DNA of 64,000 bases from CAIWHR01 sp963846855 (GTDB taxonomy: Bacteria; Pseudomonadota; Gammaproteobacteria; Burkholderiales; Casimicrobiaceae), in assembly GCA_963846855.1 (NCBI GenBank), contig CAWJXK010000007.1:1-64000 (forward strand), written 5' to 3'. The notes beneath the pieces are model-generated. The model ran no database searches. It had not been told where the DNA came from and worked only from the letters and a program-made list of their open reading frames with translations. Shown here one piece after another: positions 17,002 to 25,765 of this stretch; position 1 is the stretch's first letter, and each line of letters starts with the position of its first letter. The position numbers were made by a program, and so were the translations under genes.

Positions 17002-18072
17002 TCAGGCCACTTTCCTGCGATTGCGCTCGAGCCAGCGGTCGATCGTCGCAATCGTCGCGTCGACGACCTCGTTGCGCAAACCCTTCTGCGCCGCGATGGC
17101 CTGCACGAGGCGATCGGTGCGCTCGATGTTGGCGGCCCCCGCCGCCACGGCACGCGCGGCGGACGACGGACGCGGCAGCGACAGCGCTGCGCTCGCGTAT
17201 TTCTCGAACGGGACGAGGTCCTTCTCGTCCGCGCCCAGTGCCACGCACAGCGCAACCACCCAGTCGTACACCGCGCGCGATGCGGCGAGGTCGGAATGGA
17301 CGGCGTCCCTGATCGAGCGCACGCCATTGTCCTGCACGCAACGATAATTGCCGGCGAGCAGCATTGCCCACTTCGCGAGCGGCACGAAGATCGATTCGTG
17401 CACCTTGAGCTTGACGGGCAGCTCGATCTTTCCATCGCCGGTGTCGAACCGGGAGGCTTCGATGTCGGCGGCGAGCTGCCGGAGAATGCCCGTGTCCTCG
17501 GCGGATTCGAAGCGGGCGGCCTTGAAGTTGGTTGGCAGGCTGACCTCAAGCACGTTGACCTTCGCGTCGGGCGGGCGGAACGCCTGCGCATCCGGGCTGC
17601 AAAGAGTCATCTTCCTGGCGTCGAAATTGTCCCAGACCGTGGCATCGGTGTAGCAATGCCTGCACGCGTCGGCCGAGATTCCGGGAATGCGCTCGAGGTA
17701 AGGCAGCGGCGGCATGTTCATGATCGAAATGCACGGAACGTCAGCGTTGGCGACCGAATCGAGGAGCTCGCGCACACCGGCCGAGCGGTATTGCGGCTCC
17801 TGCATCGCCAGGGCCACGAGGTCGTACTCGGACGGATCGACGTCGCCCGGGCCGCCGGCGGAAACCCTGCCGGGCAACTTTCGGGAATTGATCTCGACCA
17901 GTCCCTCGCGGCCTTTCACCGGCATGCGGACCACGACGCCTTCGCGATTGATCAGGTCGGCCTCGGCCGGGAGACAGACGAGCTTCGCGGTATGGCCCGC
18001 GACGAGCAGCTTGGTCGCGAAGAGGGATCCGTAGGACGCGCCCAGTATCAGGACGTTGTAAGTGGCTTGCAT
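17002..18072 (-). CDS. Ketopantoate-reductase-like Rossmann-fold oxidoreductase
   Basis: 356 aa. An N-terminal Rossmann motif (NVLILGASYGSLFATKLLVA) replaces the usual GxGxxG with GASYGS but keeps the strand-loop-helix pattern. The middle (SIMNMPPLPYLERIPG) and the helical C-terminal half (VHESIFVPLAKWAMLLAGNY) resemble the 2-dehydropantoate reductase / 6-phosphogluconate-dehydrogenase C-terminal fold. It is longer than typical PanE (~300 aa) and lies away from panB-panC, so it is probably a paralogue acting on another 2-oxo or 3-hydroxy acid. Co-transcription with the downstream acyltransferase (9-bp gap) suggests a lipid-linked role, but that is inference. Confidence 0.65.
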   Translation of the reverse strand: MQATYNVLILGASYGSLFATKLLVAGHTAKLVCLPAEADLINREGVVVRMPVKGREGLVEINSRKLPGRVSAGGPGDVDPSEYDLVALAMQEPQYRSAGVRELLDSVANADVPCISIMNMPPLPYLERIPGISADACRHCYTDATVWDNFDARKMTLCSPDAQAFRPPDAKVNVLEVSLPTNFKAARFESAEDTGILRQLAADIEASRFDTGDGKIELPVKLKVHESIFVPLAKWAMLLAGNYRCVQDNGVRSIRDAVHSDLAASRAVYDWVVALCVALGADEKDLVPFEKYASAALSLPRPSSAARAVAAGAANIERTDRLVQAIAAQKGLRNEVVDATIATIDRWLERNRRKVA

Positions 18073-18402
18073 GGCGGGCCTCCGTGAACGGGTGATGCAG
18101 CGAGCGCGGTGGATGATGGATCTAATCGGACCGCACGCGGCGGTTCGGGATGGGCGTCTCAGGAAGGTCGGGGTCGGTACGGCCGTCTATTTCGATCAGC
18201 CGATGTGAAGTCGACATACGTGACGATGCCGGCCTCGCCGTAGGATGCTAGTCCCGGTCGGGCGCACCATGCAACCAACCACGACCAAGTGGCGCCGAGT
18301 TGAGGAGTGATCGGGATCAGACGCGGTCCTGCATCCCGACAATCTCGGTGCTGCGCGATGTTGCGGCGCCGCATCGTGAACCTGCCGCCTTTCCGGAGCG
18401 TC
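18073..18402. other. Intergenic region without recognisable gene (330 bp)
   Basis: It lies between the start of the reductase-like gene (leftward) and the stop of the RidA gene (also leftward). It must hold the promoter of the reductase/acyltransferase pair and the RidA 3' end. I see no gene, no clear terminator hairpin and no repeat. Confidence 0.5.
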
Positions 18403-18804
18403 TCAGTTCTCGCCGCGGCGCGCAATGAAATCGATCTCCACGAGCGCATTGCGCGCGAGGCCCGTCACGCCGACGCAGGTCCTCGCCGGCAGGCGCTCCT
18501 CGGAGAAGTAGGATCGATAGACGCGGTTCATCGGGTCGTAGTCCCGCTCGAAATGCGTGAGGAAGGCGCGCGCCGACACCACGTGCTCGAGGCCAAGCCC
18601 GACGCCGCGCAGCACGAGGACGAGATTGTCCATCACGCGGCGGGTCTGACTTTCGATTCCCGCCGGGAGCGGCGCGGCCGCATCGTTCGGATCGGTGGGC
18701 ATCTGTCCCGTGAGGAACACCCATCCGTCGACTTCGACGGCGTGCGAGAAAGGCGCGACCGGCGCGGGCGCGCCGGGGATCATCATGAAGCGGGCGTTGC
18801 TCAT
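18403..18804 (-). CDS. RidA/YjgF-family enamine/imine deaminase
   Basis: 133 aa, the normal length. Family motifs are present: FSHAVEVDGWVFLTGQMPTD near the N terminus, RRVMDNLVLVLRGVGLGLEH in the middle, and the catalytic-Arg region PARTCVGVTGLARNALVEID near the C terminus. The Arg that binds the carboxylate of 2-aminoacrylate is conserved (P-A-R-T). RidA proteins hydrolyse reactive enamines and imines made by PLP enzymes; the RYFSEERL-type spacer suggests a divergent member. ATG 18804 follows GGGGGAGAGCG. Single-gene unit by spacing. Confidence 0.85.
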   Translation of the reverse strand: MSNARFMMIPGAPAPVAPFSHAVEVDGWVFLTGQMPTDPNDAAAPLPAGIESQTRRVMDNLVLVLRGVGLGLEHVVSARAFLTHFERDYDPMNRVYRSYFSEERLPARTCVGVTGLARNALVEIDFIARRGEN

Positions 18805-18900
18805 CGCTCTCCCCCGTTGTCACAGGCGTGACGGCGTCGTTCGCACGATGGACGTCGTTGCAGCCATCGCGGCGAACCCGTCGCTAGCGGTTCGCGTGCG

Positions 18901-19845
18901 TCATTTCCGCGGCGTCGGCCCGAAGCGCCTTGCCTTCGGAACGGCGTGCGCCGGAACGCCGAATTGCGTCTCGCCGGGCGCGACGTCCCTGGTCACGACG
19001 CTCCCTGCGCCGAGCACGGCACGCGCGCCGACGCTGACGTTGTCGACGATGACGGTGCCGATGCCCACCAGCGCCTGCGCGTCGACGCGGGAATGCCCGG
19101 CGATCGCGGTCGCTGCGGACAGCCATGCGTTCGCCTCGACAACGCCGCCGTGCCCGATGTAGACGAGGCTGCCGATCTTCACCTGATTGCCGATGACCGT
19201 GTCGGAAAGCATGCCGCGGCAGATGCATGCATTGGCGCCGATGTCGACACGCTCGCCGATATGGACGCGCCCCAGATGCGGAAAGAACGATCGTCGGCCG
19301 TCGCGGCCATCGTGATAGGCGAGTCCGACCCAGCCGATGACGGCATTGGGGCCGATCGCGCAGTGCGCGCCGACCGTGCAGTCCTCGTAGATGACGGCGC
19401 CCGGACCCACGCGCGTCCCCGGTCCGATCGAGACGTTCGCGCCGATTGCGGCGAGGCGGGACACCTGCGCACTCGCGTCGACGCGGGCGGTCGGGTCGAT
19501 GCCCGGCGCGGGCTCGCGTGGCCGCGCGGCACCCGGCAGCAGCAATTCCACCGCAGCAATGAAGCTCGCGCGGACGTCATCGACCCGCAGAAATGCCTGG
19601 CGATCCCGCGGTGGCGCCGTGCATCCCGCCGAGACAATGACCACCGACGCGCGGGTGGCCGTGAGCGCGTCGACGGACTGCTCCGGATCGCAGAACGACA
19701 GCGCGCCGTCCGGTGCGCTCGCGACCCCGGCAATGCCGCGAATCGGCCGCTCGCCGTCTCCGACAATTTCGACGGACGGTGGAAGACGATGCGCGAGCTG
19801 CGCTGCTGTGGTGGGCGTCGGCAATTCGCGAAAGAACGCGCTCAC
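18901..19845 (-). CDS. LpxD-like left-handed beta-helix N-acyltransferase
   Basis: 314 aa. A short N-terminal domain (about 1-105) is followed by many hexapeptide repeats (for example VSIGPGTRVGPGAVIYEDCT, GERVDIGANACICRGMLSDT), the coils of a left-handed beta helix. The catalytic His and glycine lie in VYIGHGGVVEAN, as in LpxD. LpxD adds the N-linked 3-hydroxyacyl chain in lipid A synthesis, but the canonical gene sits in the bamA-lpxD-fabZ-lpxA run; here it stands next to a glycosyltransferase, and it is about 25 residues short of usual LpxD. I therefore read it as a paralogue acting on another sugar nucleotide. The start is GTG 19845; the ribosome site (AGGATCC) is weak. Confidence 0.8.
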   Translation of the reverse strand: MSAFFRELPTPTTAAQLAHRLPPSVEIVGDGERPIRGIAGVASAPDGALSFCDPEQSVDALTATRASVVIVSAGCTAPPRDRQAFLRVDDVRASFIAAVELLLPGAARPREPAPGIDPTARVDASAQVSRLAAIGANVSIGPGTRVGPGAVIYEDCTVGAHCAIGPNAVIGWVGLAYHDGRDGRRSFFPHLGRVHIGERVDIGANACICRGMLSDTVIGNQVKIGSLVYIGHGGVVEANAWLSAATAIAGHSRVDAQALVGIGTVIVDNVSVGARAVLGAGSVVTRDVAPGETQFGVPAHAVPKARRFGPTPRK

Positions 19846-19909
19846 AGGGATCCTGTCGGCCGAGGGCTGCGTCGTGGCATCGCTTCAATGAGCGGCGGCG
19901 CGCGCCGCG

Positions 19910-20764
19910 TCACTGCGCCGCGGCGCCGATCGGGACGCCCGCGAAGTCCTGGTTTTCTCGGTCGAATGCGGCGCATTGTTGCCAGACTGACTCCGGGGGG
20001 ATCGCGGAGGGGGACATGTAGCGGCCAAGGTCGACGCCCGCGCACTTGAACCGCCACAGGAGGTACGCGGGCAATCCCTCCAGCGTGTGCCGGTAGAAAA
20101 CGCTATGCGCGGCGTTCGATCCGCAGGGCCGCCCGAGCAGGCGCTGCAGTATCTGGCGGTCGCCGCCGGTGCCGCCCTCGAAACGCGTATTCGCCCATTC
20201 GAGAAACACCTTGGGGCAGGCGAGCTTGTCGATGAGGTAGCAATTCGTGTCGACGAACCCGCCCTGCGCCTTCGCGTAGACGCCGCGTCCGGGTCCCATC
20301 GATTCCCAGGTGTCCGGGCAAAGGATCTCGCCCGTCGCCGCGTCGACGAACTGCCGGAGCGAGAACGCCCAGTCCTTTCCGGCGACGGCATCGCGCAGCG
20401 TCACCAGATGGGTCGGCGCGTACCAGTTGTCATCGTCGAGATAGGTGATGTAGCGGCTGTTCGCAGCGTAGCTCAGGATCGTCTTGAGGGCGCCGCCGTA
20501 GCTGCTGGGATACAGGCCGCCATGGCGCCTCGATGTCGAGTAGCCGAGATCGAGGATCGTCACGGCGACATGCGGCGGGCATTCGGCAACGAGTTGCTCG
20601 AGCAGCGCGCGCGGGCCTTCCCAGCGATCGACACCGACGAGAATCTGGATGCGCCCCGGGAATCGCTGCGCGAATACCGACCGCATCGCCTGTGCAATCG
20701 TCGGCCGAACGACCGTCACCATGACGACCGCGATATCGAATGGCGTTTGCAGGTCCTTTTCCAT
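19910..20764 (-). CDS. Family 2 (GT-A) glycosyltransferase
   Basis: 284 aa. The GT-A opening strand and helix are FDIAVVMVTVVRPTIAQAMR, with VFAQRFPGRIQILVGVD, and the metal/nucleotide-sugar Asp cluster is YLDDDNWYAPTH (DDD at about residue 106). The C-terminal half (GGFVDTNCYLIDKLACPKVF, GGTGGDRQIL) fits acceptor-side loops. The gene precedes the LpxD-like acyltransferase on the same strand with a 64-bp gap, so the pair may build and acylate a glycan. Acceptor and sugar are unknown. ATG 20764 is chosen over upstream in-frame Arg-rich sequence; the ribosome site is weak. Confidence 0.78.
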   Translation of the reverse strand: MEKDLQTPFDIAVVMVTVVRPTIAQAMRSVFAQRFPGRIQILVGVDRWEGPRALLEQLVAECPPHVAVTILDLGYSTSRRHGGLYPSSYGGALKTILSYAANSRYITYLDDDNWYAPTHLVTLRDAVAGKDWAFSLRQFVDAATGEILCPDTWESMGPGRGVYAKAQGGFVDTNCYLIDKLACPKVFLEWANTRFEGGTGGDRQILQRLLGRPCGSNAAHSVFYRHTLEGLPAYLLWRFKCAGVDLGRYMSPSAIPPESVWQQCAAFDRENQDFAGVPIGAAAQ

Positions 20765-20965
20765 CGGAGTGGGGCGCCGTTCGCTGCCTGATCGTGTGCG
20801 CTGTTTGCGCGGCCGCGGCTCCCGCGCGCTCGCCGCGGGCGCGCGTTGACGCGCGACGGGACCGGGCGAAAAGCATAACATGCGAGGTCGGACCGGCGTG
20901 CCCGCGGCGTGGTCCAGGCGTAACGGCGTTGTCGTCCCGGCGCCGCGAGCAAGGGGAACCCCAGC

Positions 20966-21712
20966 ATGAACCAACTCGATTTCAAACAACGCACCGCGGT
21001 CGTGACCGGTGGCGCCGCGGGCATCGGCCTCGCGGTCGCGCGCCGGCTCGCAGCGAGCGGCGCGCAGGTCGCGCTGTGGGATCGCGACGACGCGGCGCTC
21101 GCGAAGGCCAAGGCGGGAGATTCCGGCATCGCCTTCGCTTCGGCGCTCGACATCTCCGATTCGGATGCGGTGGCGCGGGCGACGGCGGCGACCGAGCAGG
21201 CGCTGGGCCGCATCGACGTGCTCGTCTGCTCGGCCGGCATCACCGGACCGAACGCAACGACGTGGCAATACCCGCCCGACGCGTGGCGGCAGGTCATCGA
21301 CGTCAACCTCAACGGACTCTTCTACTGCAATCGCTGCGTCGTGCCGGCGATGCTGAAGAACGACTATGGCCGCATCGTCAACATCGCGTCGGTCGCCGGC
21401 AAGGAAGGCAATCCGAACGCGCCGGCCTACAGCGCGTCGAAGGCCGCGGTGATCGGGCTCACGAAGTCGCTCGGGAAGGAGCTCGCCAAGACCGGCATCC
21501 GCGTCAACTGCGTGACGCCGGCCGCCGTGCGCACGGCGATCTTCGACCAGATGACGCAGCAGCACATCGACTTCATGCTGTCGAAGATCCCGATGGGACG
21601 CTTCGGCAGCGTCGACGAGATCGCGGCGCTCGTGTGCTGGCTCGCGAGCGAGGAATGCAGCTTCTCGACCGGGGCGGTCTTCGACCTGTCCGGAGGCCGG
21701 GCGACCTACTGA
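20966..21712 (+). CDS. Short-chain dehydrogenase/reductase (SDR)
   Basis: 248 aa, classical SDR. Cofactor-binding motif TGGAAGIG (about 15-22), NAG-equivalent CSAGI at about 89, catalytic Ser in IVNIASVAGKEG, and the YxxxK pair in PAYSASKAAVIG. The terminal region (VCWLASEECSFSTGAVFDLS) is the usual substrate-loop end. The enzyme reduces or oxidises an alcohol/ketone with NAD(P)H; the substrate is not evident, though the downstream convergent quinone oxidoreductase gene hints at a redox theme. The ATG follows AAGGGGAACCCCAGC. It diverges from the glycosyltransferase gene with about 200 bp between. Confidence 0.9.
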   Translation: MNQLDFKQRTAVVTGGAAGIGLAVARRLAASGAQVALWDRDDAALAKAKAGDSGIAFASALDISDSDAVARATAATEQALGRIDVLVCSAGITGPNATTWQYPPDAWRQVIDVNLNGLFYCNRCVVPAMLKNDYGRIVNIASVAGKEGNPNAPAYSASKAAVIGLTKSLGKELAKTGIRVNCVTPAAVRTAIFDQMTQQHIDFMLSKIPMGRFGSVDEIAALVCWLASEECSFSTGAVFDLSGGRATY

Positions 21713-21722
21713 TCGCAGGAGA

Positions 21723-22721
21723 TCAGCGCACCTGCAGCATGATCTTGCCGATATGCTGCGACGATTCCATCAGCGCGTGCGCGGCGGCCGCCTCCGCGAG
21801 CGGAAACACCTTGTGGACGACCGGGCGCACGGCGCCACGCGCGATCAGCGGCCACACATTGGACAGCAACGCCTGCGCGATGCCGACCTTGCGCGCGAGC
21901 GGGCTCGCGCGGAGCGTCGAGCCGGTGAGGGTGAGACGCTTCATCATGATGTGCCGGAAGTCGATCTCGGCGCGGCCGCCCTTGAGGAAGGCGATGAAGA
22001 CGAGCCTCCCCTCGAGCGCGAGGCACTTGAGATTCTTCTCGATGTAATCGCCGCCGACCATGTCGAGCACGACGTCCACACCGCGCTTTTCCGTGATGCG
22101 GGCGACTTCCGCGGCGAAATCCTGCGTCCGGTAATTGATCGCGTGGTCGGCGCCCATCTCGCGGCAGAACGCCGCCTTTTCTTCGGAGCCGACCGTCGTG
22201 AAGACCTCCGCGCCGAACTGGTGGGCGAGCTGGATCGCGGTGAGCCCGATCCCGCCGGAGCCGCCGTGGATCAGCACTTTGTCTCCACGGGCGAGGCGGC
22301 CGCGCTCGAACACGTTGTGCCACACGGTGTAGAAATTCTCCGGCAGGCTCGCCGCTTCGAGCAGCGTGAGCTCGCCCGGAATCGGCAGGCAGAATCCCGC
22401 CGGCGTCGTGCAGTATTCGGCGTATCCGCCTCCGGGCGTCAACGCGCATACGCGATCGCCGATACGCCAGCCCTGCGCATCTTCCCCCAGGGCGACGACG
22501 GTGCCGGCGACTTCGAGCCCGATCACCGGAGAAGCATCGGCCGGCGGCGCATACGAGCCGGCGCGCTGCAGGCAGTCCGGTCGATTGACGCCGGCGTGAC
22601 TGACCTCGATCAGCACCTCGCCGCGCTTCGGCTGCGGAACGGGACCCTCGGCGAGGCCAAGCACTTCAGGAGGGCCGGCCTCGCGGGCGGCGACATAACG
22701 CATCGTAGCGGGAATCGGCAT
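21723..22721 (-). CDS. NAD(P)H:quinone oxidoreductase (PIG3/zeta-crystallin type)
   Basis: 332 aa, MDR superfamily without the structural zinc. The N-terminal GroES-like domain contains EVSHAGVNRPDCLQRAGSYA; the cofactor fold contains VLIHGGSGGIGLTAIQLAHQ at about 145. The start ATG 22721 follows a GAG-rich leader; an in-frame ATG at 22844 would add Arg-rich sequence and is rejected. Family members reduce quinones or enals with NADPH. Convergent with the SDR gene, with a 10-bp gap. The gene faces the acyl-CoA ligase gene on the other strand. Confidence 0.9.
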   Translation of the reverse strand: MPIPATMRYVAAREAGPPEVLGLAEGPVPQPKRGEVLIEVSHAGVNRPDCLQRAGSYAPPADASPVIGLEVAGTVVALGEDAQGWRIGDRVCALTPGGGYAEYCTTPAGFCLPIPGELTLLEAASLPENFYTVWHNVFERGRLARGDKVLIHGGSGGIGLTAIQLAHQFGAEVFTTVGSEEKAAFCREMGADHAINYRTQDFAAEVARITEKRGVDVVLDMVGGDYIEKNLKCLALEGRLVFIAFLKGGRAEIDFRHIMMKRLTLTGSTLRASPLARKVGIAQALLSNVWPLIARGAVRPVVHKVFPLAEAAAAHALMESSQHIGKIMLQVR

Positions 22722-22909
22722 GGCAATCTCGAGGGGTGACGGCAAGGCGTGCGTCGCATTGTAACCATTCGCGGCGTCCGGTCCGGATCGACTGCGCGGA
22801 ATCTCGGCTAGACTTGCGGGAACCCGCTCCCGGCGGCGTAACAATGAAAGAATCCGGACTCATCACCGCTGTCGCGCGCGTCGCTGTCTCCAGCGGGGTC
22901 TGAGGCGCG

Positions 22910-24535
22910 GTGGACCAGGCTTACGGTGCGCGCATGCATGCTCCGACTTCGGCGGGCAATCTCGCGTCGATTCTCGTCCGCACGGCGAACTGCTGGCCCC
23001 GGCTGCCGGCGCTGGCACTCGGTGAGCGGACGCTTCGCGATTACGCAACGCTCGCGCGACGCGTGGCATCGATGGCCGGCGCGCTTGAAGTGCTCGAGCT
23101 GCAAGCCGGAGAGCGGGTCGCCATCGTCGCGCGCAATCTGCCGGAATACATCGAGGCGCTCTTCGCGTGCTGGTGGGCGGGGCTCACCGCGGTGCCGATC
23201 AATGCGAAGCTGCACCCGAACGAGCTCGCCTACATCCTCGCCCACAGCGGCACGCGCGTCGCGTTCGTCGACGCCGCGTGGCACGCCACGCTGGGGGGGC
23301 CGGCCGGAAACGCTGCGGGAGTCGAGCACGCGATCGAGCTCGGCGGCGTCGAATACGCGCGCATGACCGAGGCGGCGCCGCGCGCGCCGGCCGTGTGCAG
23401 CGGCGACGATCCGGCGTGGCTTTTCTATACGAGCGGCACGACGGGGCGGCCCAAGGGTGTGGTGATCTCGCACGGCAACCTGCTGGCGATGAGCCAGTGC
23501 TTCCTGTCCGACGTCGAGGCGATCCTGCCGGGAGATGCGATCGTGCACGCGGCGCCGCTCTCGCATGGGTCGGGGCTGTACGCGGTGCCGCATGTGCTCG
23601 CCGGCGCGGTGCACGTGCTGCCGGACACCGAGAGCTTCGACGCCGCGGAGACGCTGCGTCTCGCGGCGCACTGGAACCGGAGCTGCCTGTTCGCGGCGCC
23701 GACGATGGTGAAGCGCCTCGTCGCGTCGCCGGCGCTCTCCGCCACGCCGCTGGAGCGGCTGAAGGCGATCGTCTACGGCGGCGGGCCGATGTACGTCGCT
23801 GACTGCAAGTCGGCGTTCGCGGCGCTGGGCCCGCGCCTCGCGCAGATCTACGGCCAGGGCGAATCGCCGATGACGATCACCGCGATGAATCGCGCGCTGC
23901 TCGCCGACGCGATCGCGCGCGGCGACGACGCCCGGATCGGCTCGGTGGGTGTCGCGCAGACCGGCATCGACGTGATCGTCGCCGACGCCGACGATCATCC
24001 GCTCCCGGCCGGGGCGGCCGGCGAAATCCTGGTGCGCGGACCGACCGTCATGCGCGGGTACTGGATGAATCCCGACGCCAGCGCTGCGACGCTTGCCAAC
24101 GGCTGGCTCCATACCGGCGACATCGGCACGCTCGACGCGGATGGCTTCCTGACGCTGATCGATCGCTCGAAGGATCTCATCATCAGCGGCGGCTCGAACA
24201 TCTATCCGCGCGAGGTGGAAGAGGTGCTGCTCACGCATCCCGACGTCGCCGAGGCTGCCGTGGTGGGACGCGCGCACGCCGAATGGGGCGAGGAAGTCGT
24301 CGCCTGCATCGTCGTCCGCGGCGGGGTTCCCGGTGCCGACGCCGGCCTCGCGCTGCAGCGCTCGCTCGACGCGCTTTGCGTCGCCCGGATCGCCCGCTTC
24401 AAGCGGCCGAAGGCCTACGCGTTCTTCGCGGAGCTGCCCAAGAACAACGCCGGCAAGGTGCTGAAGACGGCGTTGCGCGAGCGCGTCGCGGATCACGCCG
24501 CATCGACGTCGCGCAGCGTGCGTCCCGCGGTGTAA
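22910..24535 (+). CDS. AMP-dependent acyl-CoA ligase
   Basis: 541 aa. ATP-binding P-loop YTSGTTGRPKGVVISH at about 172, motif YGQGESPMTI, the hinge region GWLHTGDIGTLDADGFLTLI with the adenylate-binding Asp, and the catalytic Lys in PKNNAGKVLKTALRE near the C terminus. All marks of the ANL superfamily are present. The enzyme adenylates a carboxylic acid and transfers it to CoA; acid chain type cannot be told. The GTG start at 22910 has GAGG upstream; ATG 22934 is an alternative with a poorer site. The 3' end overlaps the convergent, frameshifted MFS gene by about 40 bp. Confidence 0.9.
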   Translation: MDQAYGARMHAPTSAGNLASILVRTANCWPRLPALALGERTLRDYATLARRVASMAGALEVLELQAGERVAIVARNLPEYIEALFACWWAGLTAVPINAKLHPNELAYILAHSGTRVAFVDAAWHATLGGPAGNAAGVEHAIELGGVEYARMTEAAPRAPAVCSGDDPAWLFYTSGTTGRPKGVVISHGNLLAMSQCFLSDVEAILPGDAIVHAAPLSHGSGLYAVPHVLAGAVHVLPDTESFDAAETLRLAAHWNRSCLFAAPTMVKRLVASPALSATPLERLKAIVYGGGPMYVADCKSAFAALGPRLAQIYGQGESPMTITAMNRALLADAIARGDDARIGSVGVAQTGIDVIVADADDHPLPAGAAGEILVRGPTVMRGYWMNPDASAATLANGWLHTGDIGTLDADGFLTLIDRSKDLIISGGSNIYPREVEEVLLTHPDVAEAAVVGRAHAEWGEEVVACIVVRGGVPGADAGLALQRSLDALCVARIARFKRPKAYAFFAELPKNNAGKVLKTALRERVADHAASTSRSVRPAV

Positions 24536-25765
24536 AGGCACAGCGCCGCGGCGAAGAGCCCGCCCGCGAGCGCGAACAGCGTCGGACGCATCCCGATCGT
24601 TTCGGCGAGTACGGCGCCCGCGAGCGCGCCCACGGGCGTCAGCAGACCGTTGGCGACCTGCCACGCCGCGGCCGCGCGTCCGAGCGCTTCGGGCGGCAAG
24701 CAGGCGCTGCCGCAACGTGGTTTCGTTGACGAGGTAGACCGTCAGCGCGCCGTCGCCGATCACCTGCGTACCGACGAGAAATGCCATCGCGATGGCCGGC
24801 ACCGGCGGCGCCAGCGGAATGAGCACCTGCATCGCCGCGCCGATCAGGAGCGCGCCCAGCAGCGTCCGGCGCGCACCGAAGCGCAAGGCCACCGGCGCCG
24901 CGAGCGTGGCCCCGGCGAGGCCGCCGATGCCGCCGCAGCCGATCGCGATCCCGAGCTGCGTCGGCGTGAGGTGGAGGTCGGACAGCGCATACAGCGTGTA
25001 GAGCGACGCCATGAAGCTCATCACGAAGGTCATCGTCGCGGTGGCGAGGAAGAGCGCACGCACCGGCGGCACGCGCCAGATGCTGCGCACGCCGATGCGG
25101 ACGTCCTCGGCCACCGACGTTGTCGCCGGCGGCGGATGCGCCGACTCGCGCTTCTCGATGCGTCCGACGAGAAAGGCCGAGACGACGAACGACGCCGCGT
25201 CGACGGCGATCGCGAAGGGCGCGGTCAGCCACGCGACCAGCGCCCCGCCGAGGGCGGGACCCGAGATCTCGGCGATGGCGTCGACCGCCTCGCGCTTGCC
25301 GTTCGCGTCGAGCAGGCGCTTGCGGCCCACGAGATCGGTGATGTAGACGTGATCGGCGAGCTCGAACAGCACGCGCGCGACGCCGTTGACCGCGGCGACG
25401 GCGAGCAGCAGCGGCAGCGTCAGCATTCCGGCCCACGCGGCGAGAGGAATCGTCGCGAGCGCGCCGGCGCGGACCAGATCCGTGCCGATCAGCATCGGCC
25501 GGCGGCGGTGCCGGTCGACCCATCCGCCGCCGAGAAATGCGATCAGCACGCCCGGGAGCGTCGCCGCCGCGGCGAGAAGGCCCAGGTCGAACGCGCCCGC
25601 GCCGATCACGAGAATGGCCGCCATCGGCAGCGCGGTGCGCGTGACGCGCGAGCCGATCGCGGAAATGCCCTGCGCGCTCCACAACAGCAGGAAATCGCGG
25701 TGGCGCCACAGGCCGCGGCGCACGCGGCGCCGTGCGGGCCGGGATGCCGAAACGTCAGTAGACAA
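24493..25765 (-). pseudogene. Frameshifted MFS (enterobactin/macrolide-exporter-like) transporter
   Basis: The first ~355 codons encode a normal MFS protein of the EntS/MefA-like group: RHRDFLLLWSAQGISAIGSR, LLLAVAAVNGVARVLFELAD, and helices up to LVGTQVIGDGALTVYLVNET. At about 24700, in CTGCTTGCC, one extra base sends the frame into Arg-rich nonsense, while the missing end (LPPEALGRAAAAWQVANGLL ... AGRTLRDVDAA, stop 24493) continues in the next frame. The conserved PEALGR/AAWQ motif spanning the break argues for one ancestral gene. The start is a TTG at 25765 inside the dnaE stop region (overlap of about 11 bp) or GTG 25723. If the indel is real the exporter is dead; if it is a sequencing error it is intact. 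Confidence 0.75.

Noticed and set aside
16126..18087. 653-codon + strand frame opposite the acyltransferase and reductase genes
   Set aside because: Arg/Glu/His-rich shadow composition; the real genes on the other strand have clear motifs.
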